Shown: one piece after another, positions 17,706 through 27,412 of the stretch | Numbering within the stretch: position 1 is the stretch's first letter | How the letters are laid out: every line of letters starts with the position of its first letter | NCBI GenBank assembly: GCA_018692355.1 | Contig: JABHKE010000144.1 | Location: 1-32,753 of the forward strand | Source: Fidelibacterota bacterium | GTDB lineage: Bacteria > Fidelibacterota > Marinisomatia > Marinisomatales > UBA1611 | DNA: 32,753 nucleotides | Direction: 5' to 3' | Translations under genes and position numbers: made by a program | Notes under the pieces: model-generated | Told to the model about the DNA's origin: nothing | What the model saw: the letters and a program-made list of their open reading frames with translations, nothing else | Databases searched by the model: none

Positions 17706-18270
17706 TTAGGACTCCTTCTTTTAAGTCATTGACTATGGTTATTAGCTCTTGGGTTGCCACATTGAGATCTTCATTGATCATCACATGGTCAAACCGATCT
17801 TTGTATTCCATTTCTTGCTGGAATCTCTGGAGGCGGACCTTAATTCGTTTTTCCGAATCGGTACCGCGTTTTTTTAATCGTTCCCTCAAATGTGTAATGC
17901 TTGGGGGAATAATAAAAATTGAAAAGGAATTATCCGGATACAATTCTTTAATTCGAATGGCACCTTTTACATCCATTTCCAATAAAACTATTTTATTCTG
18001 AATAATGGCATTTTTCAAAGTTGATTCGGGTGTACCGTAATAAAAGCCGTGAACATTTTCCCATTCAGCTAAGTCTTTGTTAAGGATCAGGTCCTCAAAT
18101 TCATCATGGGAAATAAAATTATAATCATCACCATCACATTCAATACTTCTTTGCTTCCGTGTGGTATAAGATGTTGACCATTCAATTTCCGGCATGACCT
18201 TTTGCAAGGCTTTACAAAGAGTTGTTTTTCCAGAACCAGATGGTGCTGATATGGTAATCAAATTAATCAT
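17695..18270 (-). CDS. gmk: guanylate kinase
   Basis: The protein has 191 residues. The P-loop is APSGSGKT (9-16), and the GMP-binding region includes STSYTTRKQRSIECDGDDYNF with the expected Arg and Tyr residues. GFYYGTP is also characteristic. It phosphorylates GMP to GDP using ATP. Its start overlaps the yicC stop (TAATG), and rpoZ overlaps its end, so yicC, gmk and rpoZ form one translational unit. Confidence 0.96.
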   Translation of the reverse strand: MINLITISAPSGSGKTTLCKALQKVMPEIEWSTSYTTRKQRSIECDGDDYNFISHDEFEDLILNKDLAEWENVHGFYYGTPESTLKNAIIQNKIVLLEMDVKGAIRIKELYPDNSFSIFIIPPSITHLRERLKKRGTDSEKRIKVRLQRFQQEMEYKDRFDHVMINEDLNVATQELITIVNDLKEGVLNGS

Positions 18271-19130
18271 TAGAGAATATTCTGAACTTGTTCTCGTATT
18301 TTTTCTAATTCGCCTTTTATTTCTATAACATGATTTGTCACGGCAGGTTGGGGACTTTTAGAACCAATCGTATTCACTTCTCGGCCAATCTCTTGAATCA
18401 GGAAATTGATTCGCTTCCCCACAGGTTCTTCCTGGTTTACATATGATGACAATTGTGTAAAATGACTTTTACAGCGAACAATTTCTTCTGTAACGTCCGC
18501 CCGTTCAGCTAAAAAAGCAACTTCCTGGATGAGACGAGTTTCATCTAATGCTTCACCATCTAACAATTCCGAAATCTTTTCCCGCATTTGAACCTGTTTC
18601 TCAATACTAAACTTTCCAGAGATTTCTCCTACTTCATCAATTCTGGTTTGAAGGAGTTCCATTCGATTCAATATATCTGTTTGTATCTCATGCCCTTCTT
18701 TTTCACGCATTTCATTTACCTGGTTTAAGGCAAGTTCCACTGCTTTTAAGATGATCCCGGGTTTTAAGTTTTCCGGTTCATCTGCGGAAAGAAGATCATT
18801 GGTTGAAATTATATCACTCAAATTCATTCTCTGACCATAGTCCACATGTATTTTTTTTATCACATCTTGTAGAATTTCAAATCGTTTCCGATTGAAACTC
18901 AGTTTTTGTGAGTCCTGATCTGACTTTAATTCAAAACGCACCTGAACATTACCTCGCTGAAGAGATGTCTCAAGTGTATTTCGAACCTTTATTTCCAGGA
19001 TGGGGTCCAAATTGAACCCACGAATTTTTGTCTCCAAAAACCTGGAGTTAACCGTCCGTATTTCTACATCGATCTTATTTGGGCCTTTGCCGGCTGAACC
19101 GCGACCAAATCCTGTCATACTTTTAATCAT
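18270..19130 (-). CDS. yicC: YicC-family endoribonuclease
   Basis: The protein has 286 residues, the usual length. It starts with the family hallmark MIKSMTGFGRG and continues with VEIRTVNSRFLE. The C-terminal DUF1732 region contains RLIQEVAFLAERADVTEE and GKRINFLIQEIGREVNT, both strongly conserved. YicC proteins are linked to RNA turnover in E. coli and Bacillus. An AGGAA ribosome binding site lies five bases before the ATG. This is the first gene after a 146-base gap, so it may head its transcript. Confidence 0.95.
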   Translation of the reverse strand: MIKSMTGFGRGSAGKGPNKIDVEIRTVNSRFLETKIRGFNLDPILEIKVRNTLETSLQRGNVQVRFELKSDQDSQKLSFNRKRFEILQDVIKKIHVDYGQRMNLSDIISTNDLLSADEPENLKPGIILKAVELALNQVNEMREKEGHEIQTDILNRMELLQTRIDEVGEISGKFSIEKQVQMREKISELLDGEALDETRLIQEVAFLAERADVTEEIVRCKSHFTQLSSYVNQEEPVGKRINFLIQEIGREVNTIGSKSPQPAVTNHVIEIKGELEKIREQVQNIL

Positions 19131-19210
19131 AATTTCCTATAAGGGTATAGCCTATTAAACTACGAACTTTAGAGAATATTATCCAAGAAGGATGATGGCC
19201 GGAATAGGAT

Positions 19211-19251
19211 AAATATTGAGCTCTAAAAACCAGGTTCTAAACCCAATATTT
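19211..19251 (-). terminator. nested inverted repeat after the PorV-like gene
   Basis: AAATATTG and CAATATTT form a perfect 8-base outer stem around 25 bases. The loop holds an inner hairpin GGTT-CTA-AACC (19233-19243). It lies 26 bases after the stop codon of the PorV-like gene in the only sizeable gap of this region (19131-19276). It could end or protect that transcript. The stems are AT-rich or short and no strong U run follows, so this is a weak call. Confidence 0.3.
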
Positions 19252-19276
19252 TAAGAATAAAAGAATAGCCAAACTA

Positions 19277-20404
19277 TTAATCAAGAAGTTTTGATTTGAC
19301 CCATTCCAATGAAAAAATCAAAGATATAAGATGATGGTTTCCTAATCCATCGGCAGAACTCGATGATAAAAAAGCATAATCGATCCCGAATCCTTCCCAT
19401 TCCACACCCAATCCACCTGTTGAATTATTAACAGAGTTTCGTCCCAATCGGATAAATAGTTTATCTTTATAGATCCCTTCTATTCCGAATGATCCATCCA
19501 CAGAAAAGGAACCAAATCCCAATTGTGAATCTAAATGACGATTGGATGTAGAAATATCCAGATTGAACATAGAATGAAGACTCACAGGAATCTTTTTCAA
19601 TTTCAACGGTTGATGTATTCCAACAGAGACGGTTGGTGTTGTTCCTTCCACAGTTCCATTTTCCCAAATAAGTCCGGAAGTTGGGAGGTTCCGAGCAACA
19701 ATGCCAATATTTGTTTCATAGATTTTTTTTACGATTCCAAAATCTATGCCAACACCCAACGCAAACTGATTATCCAGTGAATAGGATAAAACTTTTACGC
19801 CAATGCCTATTGGCAAACCTCTAAACGAATGATTAAATGCACCATGGATACCGATTTGATGTTGACTGAAATATTGAAGTTGATCTACATCCAAGCGTTC
19901 ACCTTCATCCAAAATCCCATTCCCTTCACCCGGATCATTGGTCCCAAATTTCCCATCATTCCCCCAATCCAATAGCATATTTCGTGTATCTGGGATTTGA
20001 CCAATACCTTCATACAACATATTGACTTGAATAGGCTTTCCTTTTCTTTGAAACTGAAATCCCGCTAGATCATTATTCAAAATCCCGGAAAACCGAGATT
20101 GATGAGTCAGATTGATATTTGGGATCGGCGCTAGCGAAAATATCGGATTTATTAATGATGATGTAGGCGAACCAAAATTATAAGCGGTGGTTGCTTTTCC
20201 TAAGGATGCAGTTCGGGCATCAGTTACATGCTCAAAAAGTTCCCAACCATAATTCACCATAAAACTATTGGAAAACCCAATGCTCACAATAAAAAAGTAA
20301 GAAAATAATGAGATTTGCCATTTAGATACGGAGTCTCGAATAAAGCTTTGAGTCTTTGCGACTTTGCGGCATTTCCTACAACCCATGTTCTTTTTTGATC
20401 TCAT
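19277..20404 (-). CDS. PorV/PorQ-like outer-membrane beta-barrel protein
   Basis: The open frame has 375 residues. A hydrophobic segment (ISLFSYFFIVSIGFSNS, about 31-47) looks like a signal peptide but lies unusually far from the first ATG. Alternating beta-strands follow, with TDARTASLGKATTA near the mature N-terminus, typical of PorV/PorQ and UPF0164-type barrels. A Gly/Asp-rich insert, DGKFGTNDPGEGNGILDEGE, may bind calcium. The start is uncertain: ATG codons at 20404 and 20386 both lie inside the mutS gene, and the first 25 codons run through a short repeat (see the repeat entry). A role in outer-membrane transport or type IX-type secretion is possible but not shown. Confidence 0.75.
   Translation of the reverse strand: MRSKKNMGCRKCRKVAKTQSFIRDSVSKWQISLFSYFFIVSIGFSNSFMVNYGWELFEHVTDARTASLGKATTAYNFGSPTSSLINPIFSLAPIPNINLTHQSRFSGILNNDLAGFQFQRKGKPIQVNMLYEGIGQIPDTRNMLLDWGNDGKFGTNDPGEGNGILDEGERLDVDQLQYFSQHQIGIHGAFNHSFRGLPIGIGVKVLSYSLDNQFALGVGIDFGIVKKIYETNIGIVARNLPTSGLIWENGTVEGTTPTVSVGIHQPLKLKKIPVSLHSMFNLDISTSNRHLDSQLGFGSFSVDGSFGIEGIYKDKLFIRLGRNSVNNSTGGLGVEWEGFGIDYAFLSSSSADGLGNHHLISLIFSLEWVKSKLLD
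20346..20369. repeat. three 8-base tandem units of CTTTGCG type
   Basis: Three adjacent octamers, CTTTGAGT, CTTTGCGA and CTTTGCGG, lie six bases past the mutS stop codon. From memory, short dispersed elements with the pattern CTTTGCGtCTTTGCG (reverse CGCAAAGACGCAAAG) recur in intergenic DNA of many unrelated bacteria. On the minus strand the element is read as RKCRKVAKTQ at the N-terminus of the PorV-like frame. No other copy was noticed in this window. Confidence 0.55.
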
Positions 20405-22973
20405 CTAAAGTTTTAAGTGCTTCCAGGGGCGTCATTGAATTCACATCCAATTCATTCAGCTTTTTGCGCAATTTTAATTCTTGTTCCTGGAACAGTGTTA
20501 TCTGGTTGGACGGTTCTGGCGGCGTAGAAGTTCCACCTTTTTCCACAGATTGCTGAATATGATGGTTCAGTATCTCCGTTGCACGATGAATCACTGATTT
20601 TGGTAATCCTGCCATTTGTGCCACATGAATTCCATAACTTTTATCAACTGATCCTTTTGCTATAGAGCGAAGAAATACTATTTTATCTCCAAATTCTTTC
20701 ACTTCCACATGGTGGTTCTCAACTCGTTCCAAGAGTGATTCCAGATCTGTTAATTCGTGGTAATGGGTTGCAAATAAAGTACGAGCCAAAACACCTTCTG
20801 TGTTGTGAAGAAATTCTGTTATAGCCCACGCCAGAGAAAGGCCATCAAATGTGGCTGTCCCTCGACCAATCTCATCTAGCAGGATCAAACTGCTATTCGT
20901 AGCATTATTCAAAATATTGGCGGCCTCGTTCATTTCCACCAAAAAGGTACTTTCACCACCAGCAAGATTATCACTGGCTCCTACTCGAGTAAACAATTTA
21001 TCTGCTACTCCAATTTTCGCTGAATTAGCCGGAACAAAACTTCCAATCTGAGCCATTAATACAATGAGTCCAACTTGTCTTAAATAAGTGGATTTCCCTG
21101 CCATATTGGGTCCCGTAATTAAGTGGATCTGGTTGATCTTAGAATCTATAGAGAGATCATTAGGGATAAATTTATCGGTAGATGGCAGCAACTGTTCAAC
21201 GACAGGATGACGCCCTTGGTTAATCTCCAATTCCGGATTATTTGTCAATTCCGGGCGAACAAAATTCTGGTTCAATGAAGTTGTAGAAAATCCAACCAAA
21301 AGATCCATCCGATTGATAGCTTTTGCATTGGTGTGAATATCAGAAATGGTGCCCAATAAGAATTGGCACAATTCAGAGAAAATATTGGATTCTATCGTAA
21401 ATATTTTTTCTTCTGCATTGAGAATTTTATCTTCATATTCTTTTAATTCTTCGGTGATATATCGTTCGGAATTAACGAGGGTTTGTTTCCTAATAAATGC
21501 TTCTGGGACTTTATCCTGATGGACTTTGGTTACTTCGATGTAATAACCAAATACCCTGTTAAATCCCACCTTTAGCTTTGGAATGGCCAATTCTTCTCGC
21601 AATGAACTCTGAAAATTGTCTATCCACTCTTTCCCGGAATTAAGTAAAGTTCGTAATTCATCAAGATCACTATCCACACCTTTACAAATTATATTCCCCA
21701 TTTTGACCTGTATCGGTGTATCTTGATTGATTAGAGATAAAATCTTTTCAGTGATCGAATTTGTATCAATAAATGATTTTGCCAATAATGCCAAGTTTTG
21801 ATCGTCTGCTGATATTAATTCTTTTTGCCAATCCGGAATTTTCTGCAAAGTAAGTGCGATCCCTATCACATCTCGGGGCGACGCTTTCCCATGATTCACT
21901 TTTCCAAGAATACGCTCCAAATCAGCTGTTTTGCTTAACGATTCTCGTATTGATTTCATGAGTCTAACATTTTTAGAAAAAGCATCAACCAAATCCAACC
22001 TTGCATTGATTCTTTTAATATCAGTCAGTGGATAATGGAGCCATCGTCGAAAAAGTCTGCCTCCACCAGCAGTTTGGGTTTCGTCGATACAATCCACCAA
22101 TGTTCCATGCGTCCCTTGTGTGGACAAACTTTGGAAAACTTCCAAATTCCGAATTGTAAATCCATCTAACCCCATAAAACCTTCGTTAAAAACTGGGACT
22201 ATTTTAGATACATGATCCAGAGCGGAACTCAAATTGGATTTAATGTGATGCAACAAAGCACCCCCTGCTGAGATAGCTAATTTCAATTCATCACACCCGA
22301 ATCCTTTTAAGGATTTAAGATTAAAATGTTGGGTCAGTGCTCTGTATGATGAATCTTCATCAAAAATCCAACTTTCAATCTGCGTAATAAATGGACGAAA
22401 TTCACGGTACCATTCTGTGGTAGAATAAACCACACTTTCATCCAAGATCATTTCACTGGGAGAGAATTTTAACAAATTATCTTTTAATTGGTCCACAGGA
22501 CATTCACCAATATGGAATTCTCCTGTTGATGGATCCAGGAAAGCAAATCCGGCAAAATTCTTTTGAAAGGTTACAGAACCAATATAACGGTTGGATTTTT
22601 TACTCAATGCCTGGTCGCTTATAAGTGTCCCGGGTGTTACAACTTCAATCACTTCCCGTTTCACGATCCCCTTGGCTAATTTCGGGTCCTCTACTTGTTC
22701 GCAAATGGCCACACGATGCCCCGCCTTCACCAATTTTGGGAGATAATTATCTAAGGAATGATACGGAAAACCGGCCAATGCCACATTGGATGCTTTTCCA
22801 TTAGCCCGTTTGGTCAAAACAATTCCAAGAACCTTGGCAGTAATTTCCGCATCTTCCAGAAAAGTCTCGTAAAAATCACCCATCCTGAATAACACCAGCG
22901 TATCTTCATATTGCGATTTCACTTCCAGAAATTGCTTCATGACCGGTGTTTGTGCGATGACATCCTTACCCAT
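20376..22973 (-). CDS. mutS: DNA mismatch repair protein MutS
   Basis: The protein has 865 residues, full length. The mismatch-recognition Phe-x-Glu is present in MGDFYETF (Phe34, Glu36). Walker A is GPNMAGKST at 621-629, Walker B is SLILLDEIGRGT near 695-706, and the signature region DNLAGGESTFLVEM lies between them. A QITLF motif in the C-terminal 60 residues fits a beta-clamp binding site. It detects base mismatches and recruits MutL, which is not in the window. The start overlaps the selB stop by 8 bases. Confidence 0.97.
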   Translation of the reverse strand: MGKDVIAQTPVMKQFLEVKSQYEDTLVLFRMGDFYETFLEDAEITAKVLGIVLTKRANGKASNVALAGFPYHSLDNYLPKLVKAGHRVAICEQVEDPKLAKGIVKREVIEVVTPGTLISDQALSKKSNRYIGSVTFQKNFAGFAFLDPSTGEFHIGECPVDQLKDNLLKFSPSEMILDESVVYSTTEWYREFRPFITQIESWIFDEDSSYRALTQHFNLKSLKGFGCDELKLAISAGGALLHHIKSNLSSALDHVSKIVPVFNEGFMGLDGFTIRNLEVFQSLSTQGTHGTLVDCIDETQTAGGGRLFRRWLHYPLTDIKRINARLDLVDAFSKNVRLMKSIRESLSKTADLERILGKVNHGKASPRDVIGIALTLQKIPDWQKELISADDQNLALLAKSFIDTNSITEKILSLINQDTPIQVKMGNIICKGVDSDLDELRTLLNSGKEWIDNFQSSLREELAIPKLKVGFNRVFGYYIEVTKVHQDKVPEAFIRKQTLVNSERYITEELKEYEDKILNAEEKIFTIESNIFSELCQFLLGTISDIHTNAKAINRMDLLVGFSTTSLNQNFVRPELTNNPELEINQGRHPVVEQLLPSTDKFIPNDLSIDSKINQIHLITGPNMAGKSTYLRQVGLIVLMAQIGSFVPANSAKIGVADKLFTRVGASDNLAGGESTFLVEMNEAANILNNATNSSLILLDEIGRGTATFDGLSLAWAITEFLHNTEGVLARTLFATHYHELTDLESLLERVENHHVEVKEFGDKIVFLRSIAKGSVDKSYGIHVAQMAGLPKSVIHRATEILNHHIQQSVEKGGTSTPPEPSNQITLFQEQELKLRKKLNELDVNSMTPLEALKTLDEIKKEHGL

Positions 22974-24831
22974 TCAAAGAATGTCCTTTCAAGCGCACAT
23001 TTTCATGTCGAATAGTAAAATGTTTCTTATCGAGATATTCCAACAGTGGAATCGCCGTTTTACGTGTGAGCCCTGTTATTTCTTTAAAATCCGCCACAGC
23101 CAATTGCTCCTTCGACTTGAAATATTCATGAATATCATGAATAACCTTATCAAGATTGGAACGGTTTAGCCAAAAGTTATTTCCAAGATTTTCCACCTTT
23201 CCCTGGGCAAATAACAAGTGAATCAGATCCCCCACCCGTTTGGGCTTGAATCCGGACACTTCTATGATCTCTTTGAGTAGAGTCGGCTCAAATCCGGATT
23301 GAGTTAAAATGGATTCAATTTTTCCCAATTCTTCCAAATCCTTTTTAGAAAACTCAGGCTTATAACCCGCAAGAGAGAACCCTCCTTTTTCTTCTGAAAT
23401 AACGCCATTTTCTAATTGGATTTTCATGACAATCTCAAGCCAGTCTTCCGACCATTTAAGTTGGTTTAATATTCCATCGGTGCTCAGGACAGATCGGAAT
23501 GGATTCTTTTCATAAGTATCATCAAAATAGGATATTAAATCTTTCTTTCCCTTTTCCAATCCGAACTCAGAGTATAGAATTCCACTCTCCGATTCCATTA
23601 CATGTATTTCAACGATCCAACTCTGTAAAATATCGTTAGAAATAAAAAATAACTTCTGCCATTTTTCTCTCGATTTGGGTGTTTTCCAATCTTCATCGAT
23701 CAAATAACCAAACCGTTCCTTCGGATCGATGGGAAGGCTATCGGTGCGATGCCGCAATACTGACCATTTTCCAAGTGGTTTAGGATCTATCACTAATCCG
23801 CCTGCAATCGTATCCATGGGAGAATAAGATCGAACTATAAACCGGTCATCCATAGCTACAGCAACAGGCGATTCAAGATCAATGATAACATTCCCGGATT
23901 GACCTTTTTCTAATTTTTTTCCAGAAACTCGCCCTAGGATCTCAGAAGTTCCCATATGGAAACGTAACCGCTGTTTATTCTTAATAATCCAATCTGTTGA
24001 ATTCGTCATAGAAATATTCGCAAGGATACGGTTGGATGACTGCAAACAATCCGGAATAGCAAGAACGGTCCCACGGGTTAGATCTGAAGATTTTACATGG
24101 GAAAGATTCAGTGCAGCACGATCTCCTGATAAAACGGTTTTGGTTGCACCACCATGGGTTTGGATACCACGAATTTTAGTTTTAATACCTGATGGTAGAA
24201 TCTCAATATCATCTCCATTCTGGGCAGAACCATTCTGGACCGTACCGGTTACAACTGTACCAAATCCGGTTTTTGAAAAAACGCGATCCACATTCAGTCG
24301 AAATTGTACAGAAGAAGACTTTGATTGATAATTTTCAGCCAAGGATAAAATATCAGATTTCAGGCCTTCAACCCCATCTCCGGTTAGATTATTAATTCGG
24401 TGGATAGAGATAGAATCAAAACCAATGTCATCCAATAATTCAGAAATATCCAATTCAACCAGATCCAGCCATTCACTATCATTCACCAGATCGGTTTTGG
24501 TCAGGGCAACTATGCCTTTATTCACACCAAGAAGTGTGAGGATATTCAGGTGTTCACGGGTTTGGGGCATCACACCATCATCTGCAGCAATTACCAACAA
24601 ACCAAAATGGATATTTGCTGCACCTGCAGCCATATTTCTGATAAATTTTTCGTGGCCAGGAACATCAATAATGGTGATGTTTTCAGTAAGATAAGCAAAG
24701 CCAAGATCAATGGTCATTCCCCGTTTTTTCTCTTCCGCAAGTCGATCTGTATTGGTCCCAGTTAAGGCTTTAACCAGAGATGTTTTACCATGGTCAATGT
24801 GACCTGCAGTTCCCACCACAACTTGCGACAT
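22966..24831 (-). CDS. selB: selenocysteine-specific elongation factor SelB
   Basis: The protein has 621 residues, close to E. coli SelB. The GTPase motifs are intact: [11 protein letters not shown] (7-17), DVPGH (56-60) and TKTD (111-114). EF-Tu-like beta-barrel domains follow, then a C-terminal region of winged helices (about 370-621; ending [23 protein letters not shown]) that would bind the SECIS hairpin in mRNA. It delivers Sec-tRNA(Sec) to UGA codons at the ribosome. It starts two bases after selA ends. The pairing with selA distinguishes it from other translation GTPases. Confidence 0.96.
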   Translation of the reverse strand: MSQVVVGTAGHIDHGKTSLVKALTGTNTDRLAEEKKRGMTIDLGFAYLTENITIIDVPGHEKFIRNMAAGAANIHFGLLVIAADDGVMPQTREHLNILTLLGVNKGIVALTKTDLVNDSEWLDLVELDISELLDDIGFDSISIHRINNLTGDGVEGLKSDILSLAENYQSKSSSVQFRLNVDRVFSKTGFGTVVTGTVQNGSAQNGDDIEILPSGIKTKIRGIQTHGGATKTVLSGDRAALNLSHVKSSDLTRGTVLAIPDCLQSSNRILANISMTNSTDWIIKNKQRLRFHMGTSEILGRVSGKKLEKGQSGNVIIDLESPVAVAMDDRFIVRSYSPMDTIAGGLVIDPKPLGKWSVLRHRTDSLPIDPKERFGYLIDEDWKTPKSREKWQKLFFISNDILQSWIVEIHVMESESGILYSEFGLEKGKKDLISYFDDTYEKNPFRSVLSTDGILNQLKWSEDWLEIVMKIQLENGVISEEKGGFSLAGYKPEFSKKDLEELGKIESILTQSGFEPTLLKEIIEVSGFKPKRVGDLIHLLFAQGKVENLGNNFWLNRSNLDKVIHDIHEYFKSKEQLAVADFKEITGLTRKTAIPLLEYLDKKHFTIRHENVRLKGHSLNG

Positions 24832-24833
24832 GG

Positions 24834-26198
24834 TTAGACCTCCTGAATTGCAATTGATAGCCGTTTAATTTGATTGGGTAAAACGGATTTCAGATCAATA
24901 TAAAATGTATTTTTTTTTATATATCCAACTACTGGAATGGAACCGCAACGGAATGACTTGGCAAGGTCCTTGGACTTCCCATTTTTGGGTGAAAAACTTA
25001 AGGATGCACTTTCAATCTTATCATCCGGTAAAGAACCACTCCCCGCTTCTACTTCAGAGTCCACCAGTAAAATTCCCAAATCTTTAATTGTTTTTTTCTG
25101 CAATGAATCCAAAACCTTTTGTCCACGGGTTTTTAATACCTTTCGCGATGTGGTTAGCATGGTGAGAGAAAGATTATCTTTCGAGAATGATTGGGATCTA
25201 TAAGACCGTAACGTTTCTTCTAAAAGTCCGATGGTTACCTTATCACATCTTAAAACACGATATAATGGATTTTTCTTACAGGCATTAATCCATTTCTTGC
25301 GGCCCACCATGAGGCCGGATTGCGGTCCACCCAGGAGTTTATCTCCTGAGAATGAAATAATATCTGGCCCGCTATTTACAATGGATTTTACTGGAATTTC
25401 GTCCGCCAGACCCAACAGATTCATATCAAGCAGAGCACCGCTTCCAAGATCCGCCATGACGGGTATCTTATGTTTCTTACCAAAATTGACTAGATCAGAC
25501 AAAGAGACTTCTTTGGTAAACCCTTTTACTACATAATTGCTGGTATGAACCCATAGGATCAATTTCGTTTTATTGGAAATGGCTTTTTCGTAATCTTTTA
25601 AATGTGTACGATTCGTGGCTCCTACTTCTTTCAGGATTGCACCACTTTTTTCAATTATATCAGGAATCCTGAAAGAGCCACCTATTTCCACCATTTGTCC
25701 ACGGGAACAGATTACTTCTCCACCTTGAGCCATTTCGTTCAAAGCTAGGAATACAGCAGCAGCATTATTATTTACCACCATGCCCGCTTCTGCGTCACAC
25801 ATTGAACTCAATTGCTCCTGGATCAAAGTTTGTCGATCGCCGCGATTGCCGGATTCCAAATCAAATTCAAGATTAACATAACCATCCAAGCGATCCGCCA
25901 AATCTTTTAATTGTTTACCGCGAAAAGGTGCTCGGCCAAATCCAGTATGGAGTACAATACCAGTACCATTAATTACATTGACCAGTTTGGGAGCAGATTG
26001 TAATAATACTTGGGATGCAATATGACTTAATAACTCCCCCTTAGTTTTGGATAATTCCCCTTTCCTAATATTTGCCCTGATCTTTGTTAATTCCGAATTT
26101 ATAATATATTTTATATAATCTTCATGAAGTAATATATTTCCATTCAGTTCAAGTAATACTTGATGTACGGATGGACAGTCTTTCAGGGTGGTTTTCAT
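24834..26198 (-). CDS. selA: L-seryl-tRNA(Sec) selenium transferase SelA
   Basis: The protein has 454 residues from the ATG at 26196-26198. The ORF track starts four codons earlier at a TTG; neither start has a clear Shine-Dalgarno sequence. It is a PLP enzyme of the aspartate aminotransferase fold. The cofactor lysine should be Lys287 in SFSGDKLLGGPQSG, and NGTGIVLHTGFGRAP and GNRGDR are further family motifs. It converts seryl-tRNA(Sec) to selenocysteinyl-tRNA(Sec) using selenophosphate from SelD. No selD or tRNA-Sec gene is visible in the window. Confidence 0.96.
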   Translation of the reverse strand: MKTTLKDCPSVHQVLLELNGNILLHEDYIKYIINSELTKIRANIRKGELSKTKGELLSHIASQVLLQSAPKLVNVINGTGIVLHTGFGRAPFRGKQLKDLADRLDGYVNLEFDLESGNRGDRQTLIQEQLSSMCDAEAGMVVNNNAAAVFLALNEMAQGGEVICSRGQMVEIGGSFRIPDIIEKSGAILKEVGATNRTHLKDYEKAISNKTKLILWVHTSNYVVKGFTKEVSLSDLVNFGKKHKIPVMADLGSGALLDMNLLGLADEIPVKSIVNSGPDIISFSGDKLLGGPQSGLMVGRKKWINACKKNPLYRVLRCDKVTIGLLEETLRSYRSQSFSKDNLSLTMLTTSRKVLKTRGQKVLDSLQKKTIKDLGILLVDSEVEAGSGSLPDDKIESASLSFSPKNGKSKDLAKSFRCGSIPVVGYIKKNTFYIDLKSVLPNQIKRLSIAIQEV

Positions 26199-26236
26199 AA
26201 TAAGGGGCAAGAAGTTCTAACGAATCAGCCTTCAGT

Positions 26237-27409
26237 TCAAGGAGTTTGATTTTTTCGCTTCATTAAAAACCACCCGGCAATAACAGCAGGAATTAAACTA
26301 ATCGCCATAAAGGGGAATACCATTTCAATCGAATATTGATTGGTAATCCATCCACAAACAGCCGGTGCAATACCGCCAATCCCGAAGCTCAAAAAGAATG
26401 AAATACCGTATCCTATTCCACGATGTGAACTGGGAGTCAATTCCGCTAATAATGCATTCGAGACGGGTTGATTTAAGAAATGTACTATCCCTAACAAAAT
26501 ACTGGAAATGAGCAAACTCCATCCACTGGTGTATCCCATTAAGAATAAAAATGGCATATTTAAAATAACGATCCAAAATAAAAGGAAAGATCTGCTATAT
26601 CGATCTCCAACATATCCACCAATGGTTTGTCCGAAAATACCTGACGTAAACACTAATGTTGTGAAAAATCCCGCTTTCAACGTTTCAGGCAACAACGCAA
26701 AAATACCCGTGGTTTGGGATCCAAATAATGAGGGCATATAGGTGGTGAATCCGCCAAAAGAGAAGCCCAAAGCCGTCGACATAACATAATAAAGGACTAT
26801 TGATCGCTTATCTTTTATTTCAAATATTTCCTTTTTTGTTTCATCCTCAATAGGTTTATTACGTCTTTTAATCATGAAAAAAGTCACTAAAACCAGAATA
26901 CCCTGTAAAATTATCCAAATCAGATAAGATACCCGCCAACTCCCAAATTCAGCTGCTGCTCCAGCAAATAAAGGCCCTAGAGCCAATCCTACGGATCCGG
27001 CCACACCATGAATTGCCATACCTTTGCTTAAATTTGTCAAACGACGGGAAAGAATCGTAAGTCCTGCTGGATGGTAAATACTGGATGCTAACCCTAAAAT
27101 ACCCAATCCAATCGTCATTTGAACTGGGGTATTTGCAAGGATCAGACCCAACCCACCAATTATTGATCCAATCTGATAAATCAATAGCAAGACTCTTCCT
27201 CCAAGTTTTGCTTCCAGAAATCCTGCTGGAATAGCCCCTGCACCAAACATAAATGCACCCGCCGAAGCCATTATTCCCAATGTATCCAAGCCTAAATCAA
27301 ATTCATGGTGAAATAAAAGCATCAATGTTGGAAAGACCATCATTTGCGCATGTACAGCCAAGTGAGAAAAGGCTGTAACACCCATGACTATTTTGTTCTC
27401 TTTATTCAT
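26237..27409 (-). CDS. MFS transporter, similar to the fosmidomycin-resistance type
   Basis: The protein has 390 residues from the ATG at 27407-27409. The ORF track starts at a TTG inside the terminator hairpin, which is unlikely. About twelve membrane helices are predicted. The N-terminal half carries LGLASSIYHPAGLTILSRR and IHGVAGSVGLALGPL, resembling the FSR group of major facilitator proteins. The substrate is unknown and the neighbours (rplS before, selA after) give no clear hint. A possible Shine-Dalgarno (AGGGG) lies in the 3' arm of the upstream terminator hairpin. Confidence 0.85.
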   Translation of the reverse strand: MNKENKIVMGVTAFSHLAVHAQMMVFPTLMLLFHHEFDLGLDTLGIMASAGAFMFGAGAIPAGFLEAKLGGRVLLLIYQIGSIIGGLGLILANTPVQMTIGLGILGLASSIYHPAGLTILSRRLTNLSKGMAIHGVAGSVGLALGPLFAGAAAEFGSWRVSYLIWIILQGILVLVTFFMIKRRNKPIEDETKKEIFEIKDKRSIVLYYVMSTALGFSFGGFTTYMPSLFGSQTTGIFALLPETLKAGFFTTLVFTSGIFGQTIGGYVGDRYSRSFLLFWIVILNMPFLFLMGYTSGWSLLISSILLGIVHFLNQPVSNALLAELTPSSHRGIGYGISFFLSFGIGGIAPAVCGWITNQYSIEMVFPFMAISLIPAVIAGWFLMKRKNQTP

Positions 27410-27412
27410 AGC

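Noticed and set aside
19131-19276. tRNA-Sec (selC) sought in this and the other gaps
   Set aside because: None of the gaps (48-235, 5832-5943, 19131-19276, 31805-31922) shows a T-arm GGTTCRAATCC-like motif or a CCA-ending acceptor stem.
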